DNA of 64,000 nucleotides from contig NZ_QAOV01000004.1 of assembly GCF_003050925.1 (NCBI RefSeq), positions 1 to 64,000 of the forward strand, read 5' to 3'. Position 1 is the stretch's first letter; each line of letters starts with the position of its first letter. Positions 37,119-47,972 of this stretch are shown in pieces. Source of the DNA: Pseudomonas sp. GV085 (GTDB lineage Bacteria > Pseudomonadota > Gammaproteobacteria > Pseudomonadales > Pseudomonadaceae). The translations under genes and the position numbers were made by a program. A model generated the notes under the pieces. That model worked only from the letters and a program-made list of their open reading frames with translations, had not been told where the DNA came from and did not search any database.

Positions 37119-38152
37119 TGAAAGCGGCGCATCCTGAAGTTGTAGCAGCGAATCGCGTTAACCCCGGTGAGATTTTGCGCCAGGCCCGCGAAAGCAATGG
37201 CTGGTCGCTGGCCGAAGTGGCCCTCAAGCTCAACCTCACCACCACTTCCCTGAGCAATCTGGAAGCCGGCGCTTTCGACAAGCTGCCCGGGCATACTTTT
37301 GCCCGTGGTTATATTCGTACCTATGCCAAATTGCTCGGCATGGACCAGGCCGTACTGGTCCAGCAATTCGACCAATCCACCGGTACCGATTCCCAGGGCA
37401 GCAGTGTTCACAGCCTGGGTCGTATCGAAGAACCGGTCCGGGTCTCCCACACCATCCTGCGAATCGTCAGCCTGCTGTTGCTGATCGCGGTGATCGGTGG
37501 CGGTTTCGTCTGGTGGCAGGATCAGACCTCGATGCGTACCAAGGACCTGATCGGGCTGGTTCCGGAACACGTTGAAGTCGAAGGCGCCGACGGTACTACG
37601 CAGATTCATCCACTGGACGAGCCAGAAGACCAGGCTGTCGTGGAAGGTCAGACCGAAGGCGGAACCGTCCTCGTGCTGCCACAGGCAGACACTGCAGCTC
37701 AAGTGCCGGCGGATGCTCAGGCGACTGCGCCGGCCGTCCCTGCAGCGCCGGCAACACCAGCCGCACCCGCTCACAATCCGGCGCCAGTTGTCGCGGCGCC
37801 AGTGACGCCGGCAACGCCAGCGCCGGCGGTGCCTGCTGTCTCGGCCCCGGTCGTGACTGCTCCGGCAGCCCCGAGCGCGCAGGCTCCTGCGGTAACCGCG
37901 CCAGTGGCCGGTCAAGGCCAGGTTCAAGTGCAGTTCACCGCCGATTGCTGGACACAAGTGACCGACGGTAGCGGCAAGGTACTGTTCAGTGGTCTCAAGC
38001 GCAAAGGCACCAGCCTGGCATTCAATGGTAAACCACCATTTACCGTGCGCCTGGGCTTTGCCCGCGGCGCTCAGGTCAGCTACAACGGCCAGCCGGTTGA
38101 TGTCGCTCCGTTCACCAGTGGCGAGACTGCTCGCCTGAAGTTGGGTCAATAA
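37115..38152 (+). CDS. rodZ: RodZ-like cytoskeletal membrane protein
   Basis: This 345-aa protein has a cytoplasmic helix-turn-helix (about 14-80, LRQARESNGWSLAEVALKLN), one membrane segment (about 112-130), a long Ala/Pro-rich periplasmic linker (about 190-270) and a C-terminal DUF4115 domain. RodZ links MreB to the elongation machinery and sets cell shape. The first ATG (37115) overlaps the pilF stop; a second ATG follows immediately. The A/P linker is low-complexity and probably variable in length between strains. Confidence 0.92.
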   Translation: MMKAAHPEVVAANRVNPGEILRQARESNGWSLAEVALKLNLTTTSLSNLEAGAFDKLPGHTFARGYIRTYAKLLGMDQAVLVQQFDQSTGTDSQGSSVHSLGRIEEPVRVSHTILRIVSLLLLIAVIGGGFVWWQDQTSMRTKDLIGLVPEHVEVEGADGTTQIHPLDEPEDQAVVEGQTEGGTVLVLPQADTAAQVPADAQATAPAVPAAPATPAAPAHNPAPVVAAPVTPATPAPAVPAVSAPVVTAPAAPSAQAPAVTAPVAGQGQVQVQFTADCWTQVTDGSGKVLFSGLKRKGTSLAFNGKPPFTVRLGFARGAQVSYNGQPVDVAPFTSGETARLKLGQ

Positions 38153-38155
38153 GTC

Positions 38156-39265
38156 ATGCACGGCGAATCTCCAATCAAACGTCGCGAATCCCGCAAGATC
38201 TGGGTCGGTAACGTGCCTGTTGGCGGCGATGCACCTATCGCTGTGCAGAGCATGACCAACAGCGACACCAACGATGTCGCGGCCACTGTCGCGCAAATCA
38301 ATCGTCTGGAAGCGGCCGGCGTCGATATCGTGCGGGTCTCCGTACCGGACATGGACGCCGCCGAAGCCTTCGGCAAGATCAAGCAACTGGTCAAGGTGCC
38401 CTTGGTTGCCGACATTCACTTCGATTACCGGATCGCTTTGCGCGTAGCTGAACTGGGTGTCGATTGTCTGCGGATCAACCCGGGCAACATCGGCCGCGAA
38501 GACCGCGTGCGTGCGGTGGTGGATGCCGCCCGTGACCGCGGGATCCCGATCCGTATCGGCGTGAACGCCGGTTCCCTGGAAAAGGACCTGCAAAAGAAAT
38601 ACGGCGAGCCGACCCCGGCTGCACTGGTCGAGTCTGCCTTGCGTCACGTCGAGCACCTTGAACGCCTGAACTTCCAGGATTTCAAGGTCAGCGTGAAAGC
38701 ATCCGACGTGTTCATGGCCGTCGAAGCCTACCGCCTGCTGGCCAAGGAAATCGTCCAGCCGCTGCACCTGGGCATCACTGAAGCCGGTGGTTTGCGTTCA
38801 GGCACGGTGAAATCCGCCGTGGGCCTCGGTATGCTGCTCGCCGAAGGGATTGGCGATACTATCCGCATCTCGTTGGCGGCCGACCCGGTCGAGGAAGTGA
38901 AAGTCGGCTACGACATTCTCAAATCGCTGCACCTGCGGTCCCGTGGCATCAACTTCATCGCCTGCCCGAGCTGCTCGCGGCAGAATTTCGATGTGGTCAA
39001 GACCATGAACGAGCTGGAAGGGCGCCTCGAAGACTTGCTGGTACCGCTGGATGTCGCGGTCATCGGTTGCGTGGTCAACGGCCCGGGCGAAGCCAAGGAA
39101 GCCCATATCGGCTTGACCGGCGGTACGCCGAACCTGATTTACATCGACGGCAAGCCGTCGCAGAAACTGACGAATGACAATCTGGTGGATGAGCTGGAAC
39201 GCTTGATCCGCCAGAAAGCGGCTGAAAAGGTCGAAGCTGACGCTGCCGTTATTGCGCGCGGCTAA
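38156..39265 (+). CDS. ispG: 4-hydroxy-3-methylbut-2-enyl diphosphate synthase
   Basis: This 369-aa [4Fe-4S] enzyme of the MEP isoprenoid pathway (flavodoxin-dependent form) has cluster ligands in IACPSCSRQ and [10 protein letters not shown] in the C-terminal part. The TIM-barrel start [17 protein letters not shown] is typical. It depends on the Fe-S machinery encoded just upstream. It follows rodZ by three bases. Confidence 0.97.
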   Translation: MHGESPIKRRESRKIWVGNVPVGGDAPIAVQSMTNSDTNDVAATVAQINRLEAAGVDIVRVSVPDMDAAEAFGKIKQLVKVPLVADIHFDYRIALRVAELGVDCLRINPGNIGREDRVRAVVDAARDRGIPIRIGVNAGSLEKDLQKKYGEPTPAALVESALRHVEHLERLNFQDFKVSVKASDVFMAVEAYRLLAKEIVQPLHLGITEAGGLRSGTVKSAVGLGMLLAEGIGDTIRISLAADPVEEVKVGYDILKSLHLRSRGINFIACPSCSRQNFDVVKTMNELEGRLEDLLVPLDVAVIGCVVNGPGEAKEAHIGLTGGTPNLIYIDGKPSQKLTNDNLVDELERLIRQKAAEKVEADAAVIARG

Positions 39266-39303
39266 GCCTGGCTAAAAAGAGCCGAACGAATTAAGGAATT
39301 TAA

Positions 39304-40593
39304 GTGAGCAAGTCTCTGCAAGCCATTCGTGGCATGAATGACATCCTGCCCGAACAGACTCCCCTGTGGCGTCATTTCGAAGGCACCGTTTCGCGTCTGC
39401 TGGATAACTACGGTTACAAGCAGATCCGCATGCCGATCGTCGAGTTCACCGAACTGTTCAAGCGTTCCATCGGTGAAGTGACCGACATCGTCGAAAAAGA
39501 GATGTACACCTTCGACGACCGCAACGGCGACTCCCTGACCCTGCGCCCTGAAGGCACGGCGGCCTGTGTGCGCGCAGTGCTGGAACACGGCATCACCGGT
39601 GGTGGCCAGGTTCAGAAACTCTGGTACATCGGCCCGATGTTCCGCCACGAACGTCCGCAGAAAGGCCGTTATCGCCAGTTCCACCAGATCGGTGTCGAAG
39701 TGTTCAACCTCGACGGTCCGGACATCGACGCCGAGCTGATCGTGCTGACCTGGCGCCTGTGGGGTGAACTGGGTATTCGCGATGCGGTAAAACTCGAGCT
39801 CAACAGCCTGGGTACCAGCGAATCCCGCGGCCGTTATCGCGAGGCACTGGTCGAGTTCCTGTCCCGGCATCTGGACAAGCTCGACGAAGACAGCCAGCGT
39901 CGCCTGAAAACCAACCCGCTGCGGGTTCTTGATACCAAGAACGCCGATACCCAGGCGGTATTGGTCGATGCGCCGAAAATGGCCGACTACCTCGACGAAG
40001 AGTCCCGCGTGCATTTCGAGGGCCTCAAGGCTCGCCTGGACGCCGCCGGCATTCCTTACGTGATCAACCCTAAGCTGGTTCGCGGGCTGGATTACTACAG
40101 CAAGACCGTTTTCGAGTGGGTCACTGACAAGCTCGGCGCCCAGGGCACCGTATGTGCCGGTGGCCGTTACGACGGCCTGGTGGAGCAGATGGGCGGCAAG
40201 CCGACCGCTGGTGTTGGTTTTGCCATGGGTATCGAACGCCTGGTGCTGCTGCTGGAAACCCTGGAGCAGATCCCGCAGGAGATCTCTCGTCAGGTCGATG
40301 TCTACCTCTGTGCCTTCGGTGAAGCCGCCGAGCTGGCTGGCCTGACCCTGGCGGAGCGCGTACGTGATCAGTTGCCCAACCTGCGCCTGCAAGTGAATGC
40401 CGGTGCCGGCAGTTTCAAAAGCCAGTTCAAGAAAGCCGACAAGAGCGGCGCGCTGTATGCGCTGATCCTCGGTGACGACGAAATGGACCGGCAAGTGGTA
40501 GGTTTCAAACCCCTGCGAGGCCAGGGCGAACAACAAAGCATTGCCTGGGATGCGCTTGCCGCGCACCTGGCCACCTGCGTCGTGCAGGGTTGA
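39304..40593 (+). CDS. hisS: Histidyl-tRNA synthetase
   Basis: This 429-aa class II synthetase shows motif 2 ([17 protein letters not shown]), the histidine A loop ([15 protein letters not shown]) and motif 3 ([16 protein letters not shown]), with an anticodon-binding domain after about 330. It starts with GTG at 39304, with AAGGAAT upstream. It is the standard neighbour of ispG. Confidence 0.98.
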   Translation: MSKSLQAIRGMNDILPEQTPLWRHFEGTVSRLLDNYGYKQIRMPIVEFTELFKRSIGEVTDIVEKEMYTFDDRNGDSLTLRPEGTAACVRAVLEHGITGGGQVQKLWYIGPMFRHERPQKGRYRQFHQIGVEVFNLDGPDIDAELIVLTWRLWGELGIRDAVKLELNSLGTSESRGRYREALVEFLSRHLDKLDEDSQRRLKTNPLRVLDTKNADTQAVLVDAPKMADYLDEESRVHFEGLKARLDAAGIPYVINPKLVRGLDYYSKTVFEWVTDKLGAQGTVCAGGRYDGLVEQMGGKPTAGVGFAMGIERLVLLLETLEQIPQEISRQVDVYLCAFGEAAELAGLTLAERVRDQLPNLRLQVNAGAGSFKSQFKKADKSGALYALILGDDEMDRQVVGFKPLRGQGEQQSIAWDALAAHLATCVVQG

Positions 40594-40634
40594 AGCTGTC
40601 TAAACAGCCGAATTAGCGATTAAGGAGTATTGGG

Positions 40635-41276
40635 GTGTCGAGTACCGAAGACGAACATGTGGCGGAATTGAAGGAATGGTGGTCACGCAACGGTAAGCCC
40701 CTGGTCACTGGCGGCCTGTTGGCGCTGGTCATCGTGTTCGGCTGGCAGGCGTTCCACAAGTATCAGAGCAACCAGTCGCAAGGCGCCTCGATGCTCTATC
40801 AGCAGTTGCTCGAAACCACGCTGACGCCTGACGGCAAGCCTGATGCGGCCCGCGTTTCGGACCTGGCCCGCAAGCTCAACAGCGAGTTCGGCGGCAGCGC
40901 CTACGCGCAGTACGGCAGCCTGTTCGTGGCCAAGGTTGCGGTCGACAGCGGCAAGCTGGACGACGCGGCCAGCGAGCTCAAAGCCATTGTCGACAAACCG
41001 GCCAACCCGGCGCTGGGCGAAATCGCCCGTCAGCGTCTGGCCCAGGTACTCGGCGCGCAGAACAAGGCCGACGAAGCACTGAAGCTGCTCGAAGGCGATA
41101 CCGACAAGGCATTCCTGGCCACTCGCGAAGAGCTCAAGGGCGACCTGCTGGTGCAGTTGGGTCGTACCGATGAGGCGAGCGCGGCGTATCAAAAAGCCAA
41201 GGCGGCACTGTCGGATGAAGCGGCGGTCGGTGGCCTGCAAATCAAGCTGGACGACCTGGCCAAAGGGGATGCGTGA
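40635..41276 (+). CDS. yfgM: YfgM-like tetratricopeptide membrane protein
   Basis: This 213-aa protein starts with GTG (AAGGAG upstream). It has an N-terminal membrane segment (about 22-40, LVTGGLLALVIVFGWQAF) and a periplasmic TPR_21 region (for example LAQVLGAQNKADEALKLLEG). YfgM works as an ancillary chaperone beside PpiD and the Sec translocon in E. coli. Its stop is one base from the bamB start codon, so the two are coupled. Confidence 0.92.
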   Translation: MSSTEDEHVAELKEWWSRNGKPLVTGGLLALVIVFGWQAFHKYQSNQSQGASMLYQQLLETTLTPDGKPDAARVSDLARKLNSEFGGSAYAQYGSLFVAKVAVDSGKLDDAASELKAIVDKPANPALGEIARQRLAQVLGAQNKADEALKLLEGDTDKAFLATREELKGDLLVQLGRTDEASAAYQKAKAALSDEAAVGGLQIKLDDLAKGDA

Positions 41277-41277
41277 C

Positions 41278-42420
41278 GTGATTCGTTGGAAACATGCAGC
41301 ATTGCTGGCCCTGGCCTTGTTGGCCGCGGGTTGCAGCAGCAACAGCAAAAAAGAATTGCCTCCGGCCGAACTGGTCGACTTCAAGGAAGAAGTGGTTCTG
41401 CACAAGCAGTGGAGTCGTTCGATCGGTGACGGTCAGGGCGAAACCTACAACATGCTGGTTCCGGCCATCGATGGCGATACCATCTATGCCGCCGACGTCA
41501 CTGGCGTGTTGATGGCGATGGACCGCAACACGGGCGACGTCAAATGGAAGAAAGATCTCGAGCTGCCTGTCTCCGGCGCCGTTGGCGTAGGTTACGGTCT
41601 GGTCACCATCGGTACGCTCAAGGGTGAAATCGTTGCCCTGGACGCTATCAACGGTGAAGAGAAGTGGCGCGCTCGCGTGTCCAGCGAAGTACTGGCTCCG
41701 CCAGCCAACAACGGTGACGTTGTGGTGGTTCAGACACAGGACGATCGCCTGATCGGCCTGGATGCCTCCACCGGTAACCGTCGCTGGATCTATGACAGCA
41801 CCCCTGCGGTACTGACCCTGCGCGGTACCAGTGCGCCGATCGTGACCAACCGCCTTGCGGTGGCTGGCCTGTCGACCGGTAAAGTGGTTGCCGTGGATAT
41901 CTCCAACGGCGTACCGGTGTGGGAACAGCGCGTAGCGATCCCGCAAGGTCGTTCGGAGCTGGAGCGTGTGGTCGATATCGACGGTGGCTTGCTGCTGTCG
42001 GGCGAGACGCTGTATGTCGCCAGCTATCAGGGGCGCGTTGCCGCTCTGGACCTGCAAAGCGGCCGTCAGCTCTGGCAGCGTGATGCTTCCAGCTACGCCG
42101 GTGTCGCCCAGGGTTTGGGCACCGTTTATGTGAGCCTGTCTTCGGGCACCGTTGAAGGCGTCGACGAGCGTTCCACCACAGCCTTGTGGAGCAACGATTC
42201 GCTGGCCCGTCGTCAACTGTCGGCCCCGGAAGTGTTCTCCAGCTACGTTGCAGTCGGTGACCTGGAAGGTTACCTGCACCTGCTGAGTCAGGTGGACGGT
42301 CGTTTCGTCGGCCGCGAGCGCATCGACAGCGACGGCCTGCGTGCCCGACCGCTGGTGATGGGTGACACGATTTATGTATATGGCAACAGCGGCAAACTGG
42401 AAGCCCTGACCATCAAGTAA
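41278..42420 (+). CDS. bamB: Outer-membrane assembly lipoprotein BamB
   Basis: This 380-aa beta-propeller lipoprotein of the BAM complex, which inserts beta-barrel proteins, starts at GTG 41278 (MIRWKHAALLALA...), with AAAGGGG upstream. The lipobox is LLAAGC, and repeated PQQ-like WD blades follow (for example VVVQTQDDRLIGLDASTGNR). An ATG at 41269 would add three residues but lacks spacing for a ribosome-binding site. A terminator at 42601 lies before der. Confidence 0.96.
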   Translation: MIRWKHAALLALALLAAGCSSNSKKELPPAELVDFKEEVVLHKQWSRSIGDGQGETYNMLVPAIDGDTIYAADVTGVLMAMDRNTGDVKWKKDLELPVSGAVGVGYGLVTIGTLKGEIVALDAINGEEKWRARVSSEVLAPPANNGDVVVVQTQDDRLIGLDASTGNRRWIYDSTPAVLTLRGTSAPIVTNRLAVAGLSTGKVVAVDISNGVPVWEQRVAIPQGRSELERVVDIDGGLLLSGETLYVASYQGRVAALDLQSGRQLWQRDASSYAGVAQGLGTVYVSLSSGTVEGVDERSTTALWSNDSLARRQLSAPEVFSSYVAVGDLEGYLHLLSQVDGRFVGRERIDSDGLRARPLVMGDTIYVYGNSGKLEALTIK

Positions 42421-42471
42421 CAACTATGCTTGGGGTTAACCACCCCAGGCTGCTTCACTTGTGGCTATGAA

Positions 42472-42571
42472 TGTGGGAGCGAGCCTGCTCGCGATGGACG
42501 TCAACGATTACGTTTGCGTCCTGAATAAACGCGGTGTCCTGGCGTTTTTCGCGAGCAGGCTCGCTCCCACA
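42472..42571. repeat. REPIN, GTGGGAGCGAGC family
   Basis: TGTGGGAGCGAGCCTGCTCG at the left pairs with CGCGAGCAGGCTCGCTCCCACA at the right (shared core of 20 bases) around 50 bases of spacer. The same family occurs at 48337 and, shortened, at 51557. It lies inside the bamB-der gap. Confidence 0.92.
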
Positions 42572-42600
42572 GACAAGCGCGCAGTGTTGCCCCGAGCACC

Positions 42601-42631
42601 AGCCGCTGCCACGCAGCGGCTTTTGTATTTT
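42601..42631 (+). terminator. Terminator after bamB
   Basis: AGCCGCTGC/GCAGCGGCT (9 bp, 3-nt loop) is followed by TTTGTATTTT. It lies 26 bases before the der start, so der probably relies on read-through or a promoter in the REPIN region. Confidence 0.7.
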
Positions 42632-42656
42632 CTGAAATAACGAAGTGGAGAGCCGC

Positions 42657-44126
42657 ATGGTTCCCGTAATCGCCCTGGTGGGCCGACCAAACGTCGGCAA
42701 GTCCACCTTGTTCAACCGCCTGACCAGGACTCGTGATGCCATCGTCGGCGACTTGTCCGGTCTGACCCGTGATCGCCAGTACGGTGAGGCCAAGTGGCAA
42801 GGGCGTTCCTACATTCTGGTCGACACCGGTGGTATCTCCGGTGACGAGCACGGTATGGACGAAAAAATGGCCGAGCAATCGCTGCTGGCCATTGAAGAAG
42901 CGGATGTAGTGCTGTTCCTGGTAGATGCCAAGGCCGGTTTTACCGCCGCCGACCAGATGATCGCCGAGCATTTGCGCAAACGTAACAAGCGTTCCTATGT
43001 GGTTGCCAACAAGGTCGACAACATCGACCCTGAAATGGCCCGCGCCGAATTCGCTCCGTTGGGCATGGGACACGCGATCCCGATCGCTGGCGCTCATGGT
43101 CGTGGCATTACTCAGATGCTGGAAATCGCCCTGAGCGAATTCCCGAAAGACGAAGAAGAGCCGGAAGAAGGCGAGGAAGAAGACGTCGCCGAAGGCGAGG
43201 AAGCCAAGCGCATTCCTGGCCCAAGCGAAAAAGACGGGATCAAGATCGCGATCATCGGCCGTCCGAACGTCGGCAAGTCGACCCTGGTCAACCGCATGCT
43301 CGGCGAAGATCGGGTCATCGTCTACGACCAGCCCGGCACCACCCGCGACAGTATCTACATCCCGTTCGAGCGTAACGACGAGAAGTACACGCTGATCGAC
43401 ACCGCCGGTGTGCGCAAGCGCGGCAAGATCCACGAAGAAGTCGAAAAGTTCTCCGTGGTCAAAACCCTGCAAGCGATCAAAGACGCCAACGTGGTGATCT
43501 TCGTGATGGACGCCCGCGAAGGCGTGGTGGACCACGACCTCAACCTGCTGGGCTTTGCCCTCGAGGCCGGTCGTGCATTGGTCATCGCGATCAACAAGTG
43601 GGACGGCATGACGCCGAGCGAGCGCGACTTCGTCAAGATCGAGTTGCAGCGTCGCCTGTTCTTCGTCGAGTTTGCCGATATTCACTTTATCTCGGCACTG
43701 CACGGCACCGGCGTGGGCAACCTCTACGCCTCGGTACAGAACTCGTTCAAATCCGCAGTAACCCGCTGGCCGACCAACCGCCTGACCCAGATCCTCGAAG
43801 ATGCGGTCGGTGAGCACGCCCCTCCGATGGTCAACAACCGCCGGATCAAGCTGCGTTATGCCCACTTGGGTGGTGCGAACCCGCCGATCATCGTGATTCA
43901 CGGCAACCAGATCGAGAAGGTGCCGAAGTCCTATGTGCGTTATCTGGAAAACACGTACCGCCGTGTGCTGAAGCTGGTCGGTACGCCGATCCGCATCGAG
44001 TTCAAGGGTGGCGAGAACCCGTACGAAGGCAACAAGAACACGCTCACCGACCGTCAGGTCAACAAGAAGCGTCGCTTGATGTCGCACCACAAGAAAGCCG
44101 ACAAGAAGCGTCGCGACAAGAAGTGA
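42657..44126 (+). CDS. der: Ribosome biogenesis GTPase Der (EngA)
   Basis: This 489-aa protein has two tandem G domains: P-loops GRPNVGKST at 9-17 and again at 201-209, G3 motifs DTGGI and DTAGV, and G4 motifs NKVD and NKWD. A C-terminal KH-like domain with a lysine-rich tail ([13 protein letters not shown]) follows. It functions in 50S subunit assembly. ATG 42657 is chosen over an in-frame ATG at 42645 because GTGGAG lies correctly upstream. Confidence 0.97.
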   Translation: MVPVIALVGRPNVGKSTLFNRLTRTRDAIVGDLSGLTRDRQYGEAKWQGRSYILVDTGGISGDEHGMDEKMAEQSLLAIEEADVVLFLVDAKAGFTAADQMIAEHLRKRNKRSYVVANKVDNIDPEMARAEFAPLGMGHAIPIAGAHGRGITQMLEIALSEFPKDEEEPEEGEEEDVAEGEEAKRIPGPSEKDGIKIAIIGRPNVGKSTLVNRMLGEDRVIVYDQPGTTRDSIYIPFERNDEKYTLIDTAGVRKRGKIHEEVEKFSVVKTLQAIKDANVVIFVMDAREGVVDHDLNLLGFALEAGRALVIAINKWDGMTPSERDFVKIELQRRLFFVEFADIHFISALHGTGVGNLYASVQNSFKSAVTRWPTNRLTQILEDAVGEHAPPMVNNRRIKLRYAHLGGANPPIIVIHGNQIEKVPKSYVRYLENTYRRVLKLVGTPIRIEFKGGENPYEGNKNTLTDRQVNKKRRLMSHHKKADKKRRDKK

Positions 44127-44160
44127 TTCATCACTTCATGTAGGGGCTCGGCGATAAGAA

Positions 44161-44187
44161 GGGTGCTCACCAGAGCGCCCTTTTTTT
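44161..44187 (+). terminator. Terminator after der
   Basis: GGGTGCTC/GAGCGCCC (8 bp with one G-T pair, 4-nt loop) is followed by seven T. It closes the ndk-der operon. Confidence 0.9.
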
Positions 44188-44260
44188 ATGGGCGCCGTTT
44201 GGGCTATCCTCGGACTCCCCCGCGCCGCCGTAGAGCCGGGTGTAGAGCAGGGAACCACCG

Positions 44261-45409
44261 ATGATCACCAGCAAGCTGCCGAATGTCGGCATCACTATCT
44301 TCACTCAGATGTCTCAGCTCGCGGCACAGACCGGCGCGCTCAATCTGTCTCAGGGCTTTCCCGATTTCGCGGCCCCGCAGGCCCTGTGCGATGCGGTCGG
44401 CCGGCATATCGCCAGCGGCCATAACCAATATTCGCCAATGACCGGGCTGCCGGTGTTGCGTCAGCAGATCGCGACGAAGATCGCCCGCAGCTATGGTGTC
44501 AAGGTCGATGCCGATAACGAAGTGACGGTTACCCCCGGTGCGACCCAAGCGATCTTTTGCGCCATCCAGGCAGTTATCCACAGCGGTGACGAAGTCATAG
44601 TGTTTGACCCGGCCTACGACAGCTACGAGCCCTCGGTAGAACTGGCCGGCGGTCGTTGCGTGCACGTGCAACTGGGCCTGAACGATTTCAGCATCGACTT
44701 CCAGAAGCTCGCCGAGGCACTGAGCCCGCGCACGCGGATGATCATTCTCAACACCCCGCACAACCCCAGCGGCGCATTGATCAACCGTGCCGAACTCGAC
44801 CAGTTGGCAGCGTTGATCCGCGATCGCGATATCTATGTGATCAGCGACGAAGTCTACGAGCACCTGGTGTATGACGGCGTACCCCACGTCAGCGTGCTGG
44901 CCCATGAAGAGCTGTATCAGCGTGCATTCGTGGTCAGTTCGTTCGGCAAGACCTACCACGTCACCGGCTGGAAAACCGGCTACGTTGTCGCGCCGCCGGC
45001 CCTGACGGCGGAATTGCGCAAGGTGCACCAGTACGTCAGTTTCTGCGGCGTGACACCGCTGCAGTATGCCTTGGCCGATTTCATGGCCGAGCATCCTGAA
45101 CACGTCGAAGAGCTGCCGGCCTTCTATCAGGCCAAGCGTGATTTGTTCTGCGATCTGCTGGCGCCGTCGCGTTTCAGTTTCACCCGGGTGACCGGTACCT
45201 ATTTCCAGTTGGTCGATTACTCGCAGATCCGCCCGGACCTCAATGACGTCGAGATGGCCCTGTGGATGACGCGCGAGCATGGCGTGGCGAGTATCCCGAT
45301 TTCCGTGTTCTACCAGACGCCGCCAGAAGGCCAGCGCCTGGTGCGGCTGTGCTTTGCCAAGCGTGAGGAGACCCTGCGGGAAGCCGCGGAAAAACTATGC
45401 GTGATCTGA
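44261..45409 (+). CDS. PLP-dependent aminotransferase (methionine/glutamine type, YbdL-like)
   Basis: This 382-aa fold-type I aminotransferase has its Schiff-base lysine at K230 (SSFGKTYHVTGWKTGY) and conserved TPHNPSGALI and the C-terminal RLCFAKREETL. YbdL/KAT-type enzymes transaminate methionine or glutamine with keto acids. The gene overlaps by 13 bases a Nit2/YafV-like omega-amidase, the enzyme that hydrolyses alpha-ketoglutaramate formed when glutamine is the donor. The pair therefore likely serves as the glutamine transaminase-omega-amidase route, perhaps in methionine salvage. The donor specificity is inferred. Confidence 0.9.
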   Translation: MITSKLPNVGITIFTQMSQLAAQTGALNLSQGFPDFAAPQALCDAVGRHIASGHNQYSPMTGLPVLRQQIATKIARSYGVKVDADNEVTVTPGATQAIFCAIQAVIHSGDEVIVFDPAYDSYEPSVELAGGRCVHVQLGLNDFSIDFQKLAEALSPRTRMIILNTPHNPSGALINRAELDQLAALIRDRDIYVISDEVYEHLVYDGVPHVSVLAHEELYQRAFVVSSFGKTYHVTGWKTGYVVAPPALTAELRKVHQYVSFCGVTPLQYALADFMAEHPEHVEELPAFYQAKRDLFCDLLAPSRFSFTRVTGTYFQLVDYSQIRPDLNDVEMALWMTREHGVASIPISVFYQTPPEGQRLVRLCFAKREETLREAAEKLCVI

Positions 45410-46188
45410 GTGCATTGCCCAATCTGAACGTGGCGCTGATCCAGACGTCCCTGGCCTGGCACGACCGTCAGGCCAACCTGGAGCATTTCGAGCCATTGCT
45501 GGAGCAGGCTCGTGGCGCTGACCTGATCATCCTGCCGGAGATGTTCACTACCGGTTTTTCCATGGAGTCCGGGACGCTCGCTGAAGCGGAAAATGGTCCG
45601 ACCAGCAAATGGCTGCGTGCTCAGGCGGCGCAACTTGATGCAGTGATTACCGGCAGCGTGATCGTTCAGGCGGCCGATGGCAGCCATCGCAATCGCCTGT
45701 TGTGGGCGCGACCGGACGGTGAGGTGCTGCATTACGACAAGCGTCATCTGTTCCGCATGGCCGGCGAGCACAACCACTACACCCCCGGCGAGCGCCAGGT
45801 GCAGTTCGAGCTCAAGGGCTGGCGCGTGCGACCGCTGATTTGCTACGACCTGCGCTTTCCGGTGTGGAGCCGCGACGCCCAGGACACCGACCTGCTGCTG
45901 TACACCGCCAGCTGGCCAGGTGCACGGCGCCAGCACTGGAACCGCTTGCTGCCGGCGCGGGCGATCGAGAACCTGTGCTATGTGGCAGCAGTGAACCGCA
46001 TTGGCACGGATGGCAAAGGCTTCGCGTACACCGGTGACAGCCAGGTGCTGGATTTCCAGGGTGAGACGTTGCTCAGTGCGGGGGAGGCTGACGGGGTGTT
46101 CAAGGTGATGCTGGATGCGGCAGAGCTGGCGGCATATCGGCAGCGGTTTCCGGCGAATCTGGATGCCGATACCTTCGAATTCACCTGA
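45397..46188 (+). CDS. Omega-amidase (YafV/Nit2-like nitrilase-family hydrolase)
   Basis: This 263-aa carbon-nitrogen hydrolase has the triad E48 (LPEMFTTGF), K115 (YDKRHLFRMAGE) and C149 (LICYDLRFPVW). The LFRMAGE-H context is typical of the omega-amidase branch. It would convert alpha-ketoglutaramate or alpha-ketosuccinamate to the keto acid and ammonia. Its ATG lies inside the end of the aminotransferase gene, which implies translational coupling. Confidence 0.9.
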   Translation: MRDLSALPNLNVALIQTSLAWHDRQANLEHFEPLLEQARGADLIILPEMFTTGFSMESGTLAEAENGPTSKWLRAQAAQLDAVITGSVIVQAADGSHRNRLLWARPDGEVLHYDKRHLFRMAGEHNHYTPGERQVQFELKGWRVRPLICYDLRFPVWSRDAQDTDLLLYTASWPGARRQHWNRLLPARAIENLCYVAAVNRIGTDGKGFAYTGDSQVLDFQGETLLSAGEADGVFKVMLDAAELAAYRQRFPANLDADTFEFT

Positions 46189-46240
46189 GATTTTCTCTGC
46201 CCGCGAAGGGGCCGGTTCAGGCAACACAAAACAAGCAGGC

Positions 46241-46275
46241 AAAAAAAGGCCCCAAGGTTCGCACCTTGAGGCCTT
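46241..46275 (-). terminator. Terminator after leuA (and end of the omega-amidase gene)
   Basis: AAGGCCTCAAGGT/ACCTTGGGGCCTT (13 bp, one mismatch or wobble, 4-nt loop) on the minus strand is followed by seven T. It lies 17 bases beyond the leuA stop. Confidence 0.88.
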
Positions 46276-46292
46276 TTGCTTTTCGGTGACGC

Positions 46293-47972
46293 TTACGCCG
46301 CTTTCGCTTCCGGCTGGCTCAGCGAGCGGTTCAGTGCACTGAACAGGGCCTTGAAGCTGGCGGTGGTGATGTTTTCGTCGATGCCGACGCCATGCACCGC
46401 GCGTTCACCGTTCACTCGCAGTTCAATGTAGGCCGCAGCCTTGGCATTGGTGCCCGCGCCGATGGCGTGCTCGTTGTAGTCCATGATTTCCACCGGTACC
46501 GGCAGGCCGGCCACCAGCGCTTCCAGGGCGCCGTTGCCCTTGCCGCGCCAGTGCAGGTTGGTCTCGCCCTGGCCCTGGCTGGCCACTTCCACTTCAACGG
46601 CGCTGTGACCGTTTTCCTCCTGCAGGCGATGGCTGACCAGCGCGTACGGAGCGTTGGCTTGCAAGTACTCGCTGTGCAGCAGCGCGTGGATTTGCTGGGC
46701 GGTCATTTCCAGGCCGAGGCGGTCGGTTTCACGCTGCACCACCTGGCTGAACTCGATCTGCATGCGACGCGGCAGGCTGATGCCGTATTCCTGTTCCAGG
46801 AGGTAGGCGATGCCACCCTTGCCCGACTGGCTGTTGACGCGGATGACCGCCTCGTAGCTGCGGCCGATATCGGCCGGGTCGATCGGCAGGTACGGTACTT
46901 CCCACAATTCGTCCGGTTTCTGTTGGGCAAAGCCCTTGCGGATCGCATCCTGGTGCGAGCCGGAGAACGCGGTGTGAACCAGGTCGCCGACGTACGGGTG
47001 GCGCGGGTGCACCTGGATCTGGTTGCACTCTTCGACGACTTTGCGCACGCCGTCGATGTCGGAGAAGTCCAGCTCAGGGTTGATGCCCTGGGTGTAGAGG
47101 TTCAGGGCCACGGTCACGAGGTCGACGTTACCGGTGCGCTCGCCGTTGCCGAACAGGCAGCCTTCGACGCGGTCGGCGCCAGCCATCAGGCCCAGTTCGG
47201 TGGCAGCCACGCCAGTGCCACGGTCGTTGTGGGTGTGCAGGCTGATGATCACGCTGTCACGACGGTTGATGTGACGGCCGAACCATTCGATCTGGTCGGC
47301 ATAGATGTTCGGGGTCGCGCATTCCACCGTGGCCGGCAGGTTGAGGATCATCTTGTGCTCGGGTGTCGGGTTCCAGACTTCGATCACCGCATCGCAGACT
47401 TCCTTGGCGAACTCCAGTTCAGTGGCGCTGAAGGTTTCTGGCGAGTACTCGAAGGTCCACTCGGTGTCCGGCTGCATGGCTGCGTATTTGACGAACAGCT
47501 TGGCGGCGTTCACGGCGATGGCCTTGACCCCGTCCTTGTCCTGGTTGAAGACAATGCGGCGGAAGGAAGGGGAGGTCGCGTTGTACAGGTGAACGATGGC
47601 TTTCTTCGCCCCGCGCAGGGATTCGAAGGTGCGTTCGATCAGGTCTTCACGGCCCTGGGTCAGCACCTGGATGGTGGTGTCGTCAGGAATGTGGTTGCCT
47701 TCGATCAGGGTGCGCACGAAGTCGAAGTCGGTTTGCGAAGCGGCCGGGAACGAGGCTTCGATTTCTTTAACACCGACTTGCACCAGGGTTTTCCAGAAGC
47801 GCAGCTTCTTGACGGCGTCCATCGGCTCGATCAGCGACTGGTTGCCATCACGCAGGTCGGAGCTGCACCAGATCGGCGCGGCGGTGATGGTCTTCGATGG
47901 CCAGGTGCGGTCCGGGATGTCGATGGTCGGGAACGCGCGGTATTTCGAAGACGGGTCTTTGAGCATGCTCAT
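46293..47972 (-). CDS. leuA: 2-isopropylmalate synthase
   Basis: This 559-aa first enzyme of leucine synthesis condenses acetyl-CoA with 2-oxoisovalerate. The TIM-barrel motifs [16 protein letters not shown] (catalytic DxR) and [16 protein letters not shown] (metal histidines) are present, and the C-terminal LeuA dimer regulatory domain spans about 430-555, the site of leucine feedback. Length and motifs fit the LeuA type 2 of Pseudomonas. AAGGA lies nine bases before the ATG. No obvious leader-peptide attenuator was found upstream. Confidence 0.97.
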   Translation of the reverse strand: MSMLKDPSSKYRAFPTIDIPDRTWPSKTITAAPIWCSSDLRDGNQSLIEPMDAVKKLRFWKTLVQVGVKEIEASFPAASQTDFDFVRTLIEGNHIPDDTTIQVLTQGREDLIERTFESLRGAKKAIVHLYNATSPSFRRIVFNQDKDGVKAIAVNAAKLFVKYAAMQPDTEWTFEYSPETFSATELEFAKEVCDAVIEVWNPTPEHKMILNLPATVECATPNIYADQIEWFGRHINRRDSVIISLHTHNDRGTGVAATELGLMAGADRVEGCLFGNGERTGNVDLVTVALNLYTQGINPELDFSDIDGVRKVVEECNQIQVHPRHPYVGDLVHTAFSGSHQDAIRKGFAQQKPDELWEVPYLPIDPADIGRSYEAVIRVNSQSGKGGIAYLLEQEYGISLPRRMQIEFSQVVQRETDRLGLEMTAQQIHALLHSEYLQANAPYALVSHRLQEENGHSAVEVEVASQGQGETNLHWRGKGNGALEALVAGLPVPVEIMDYNEHAIGAGTNAKAAAYIELRVNGERAVHGVGIDENITTASFKALFSALNRSLSQPEAKAA

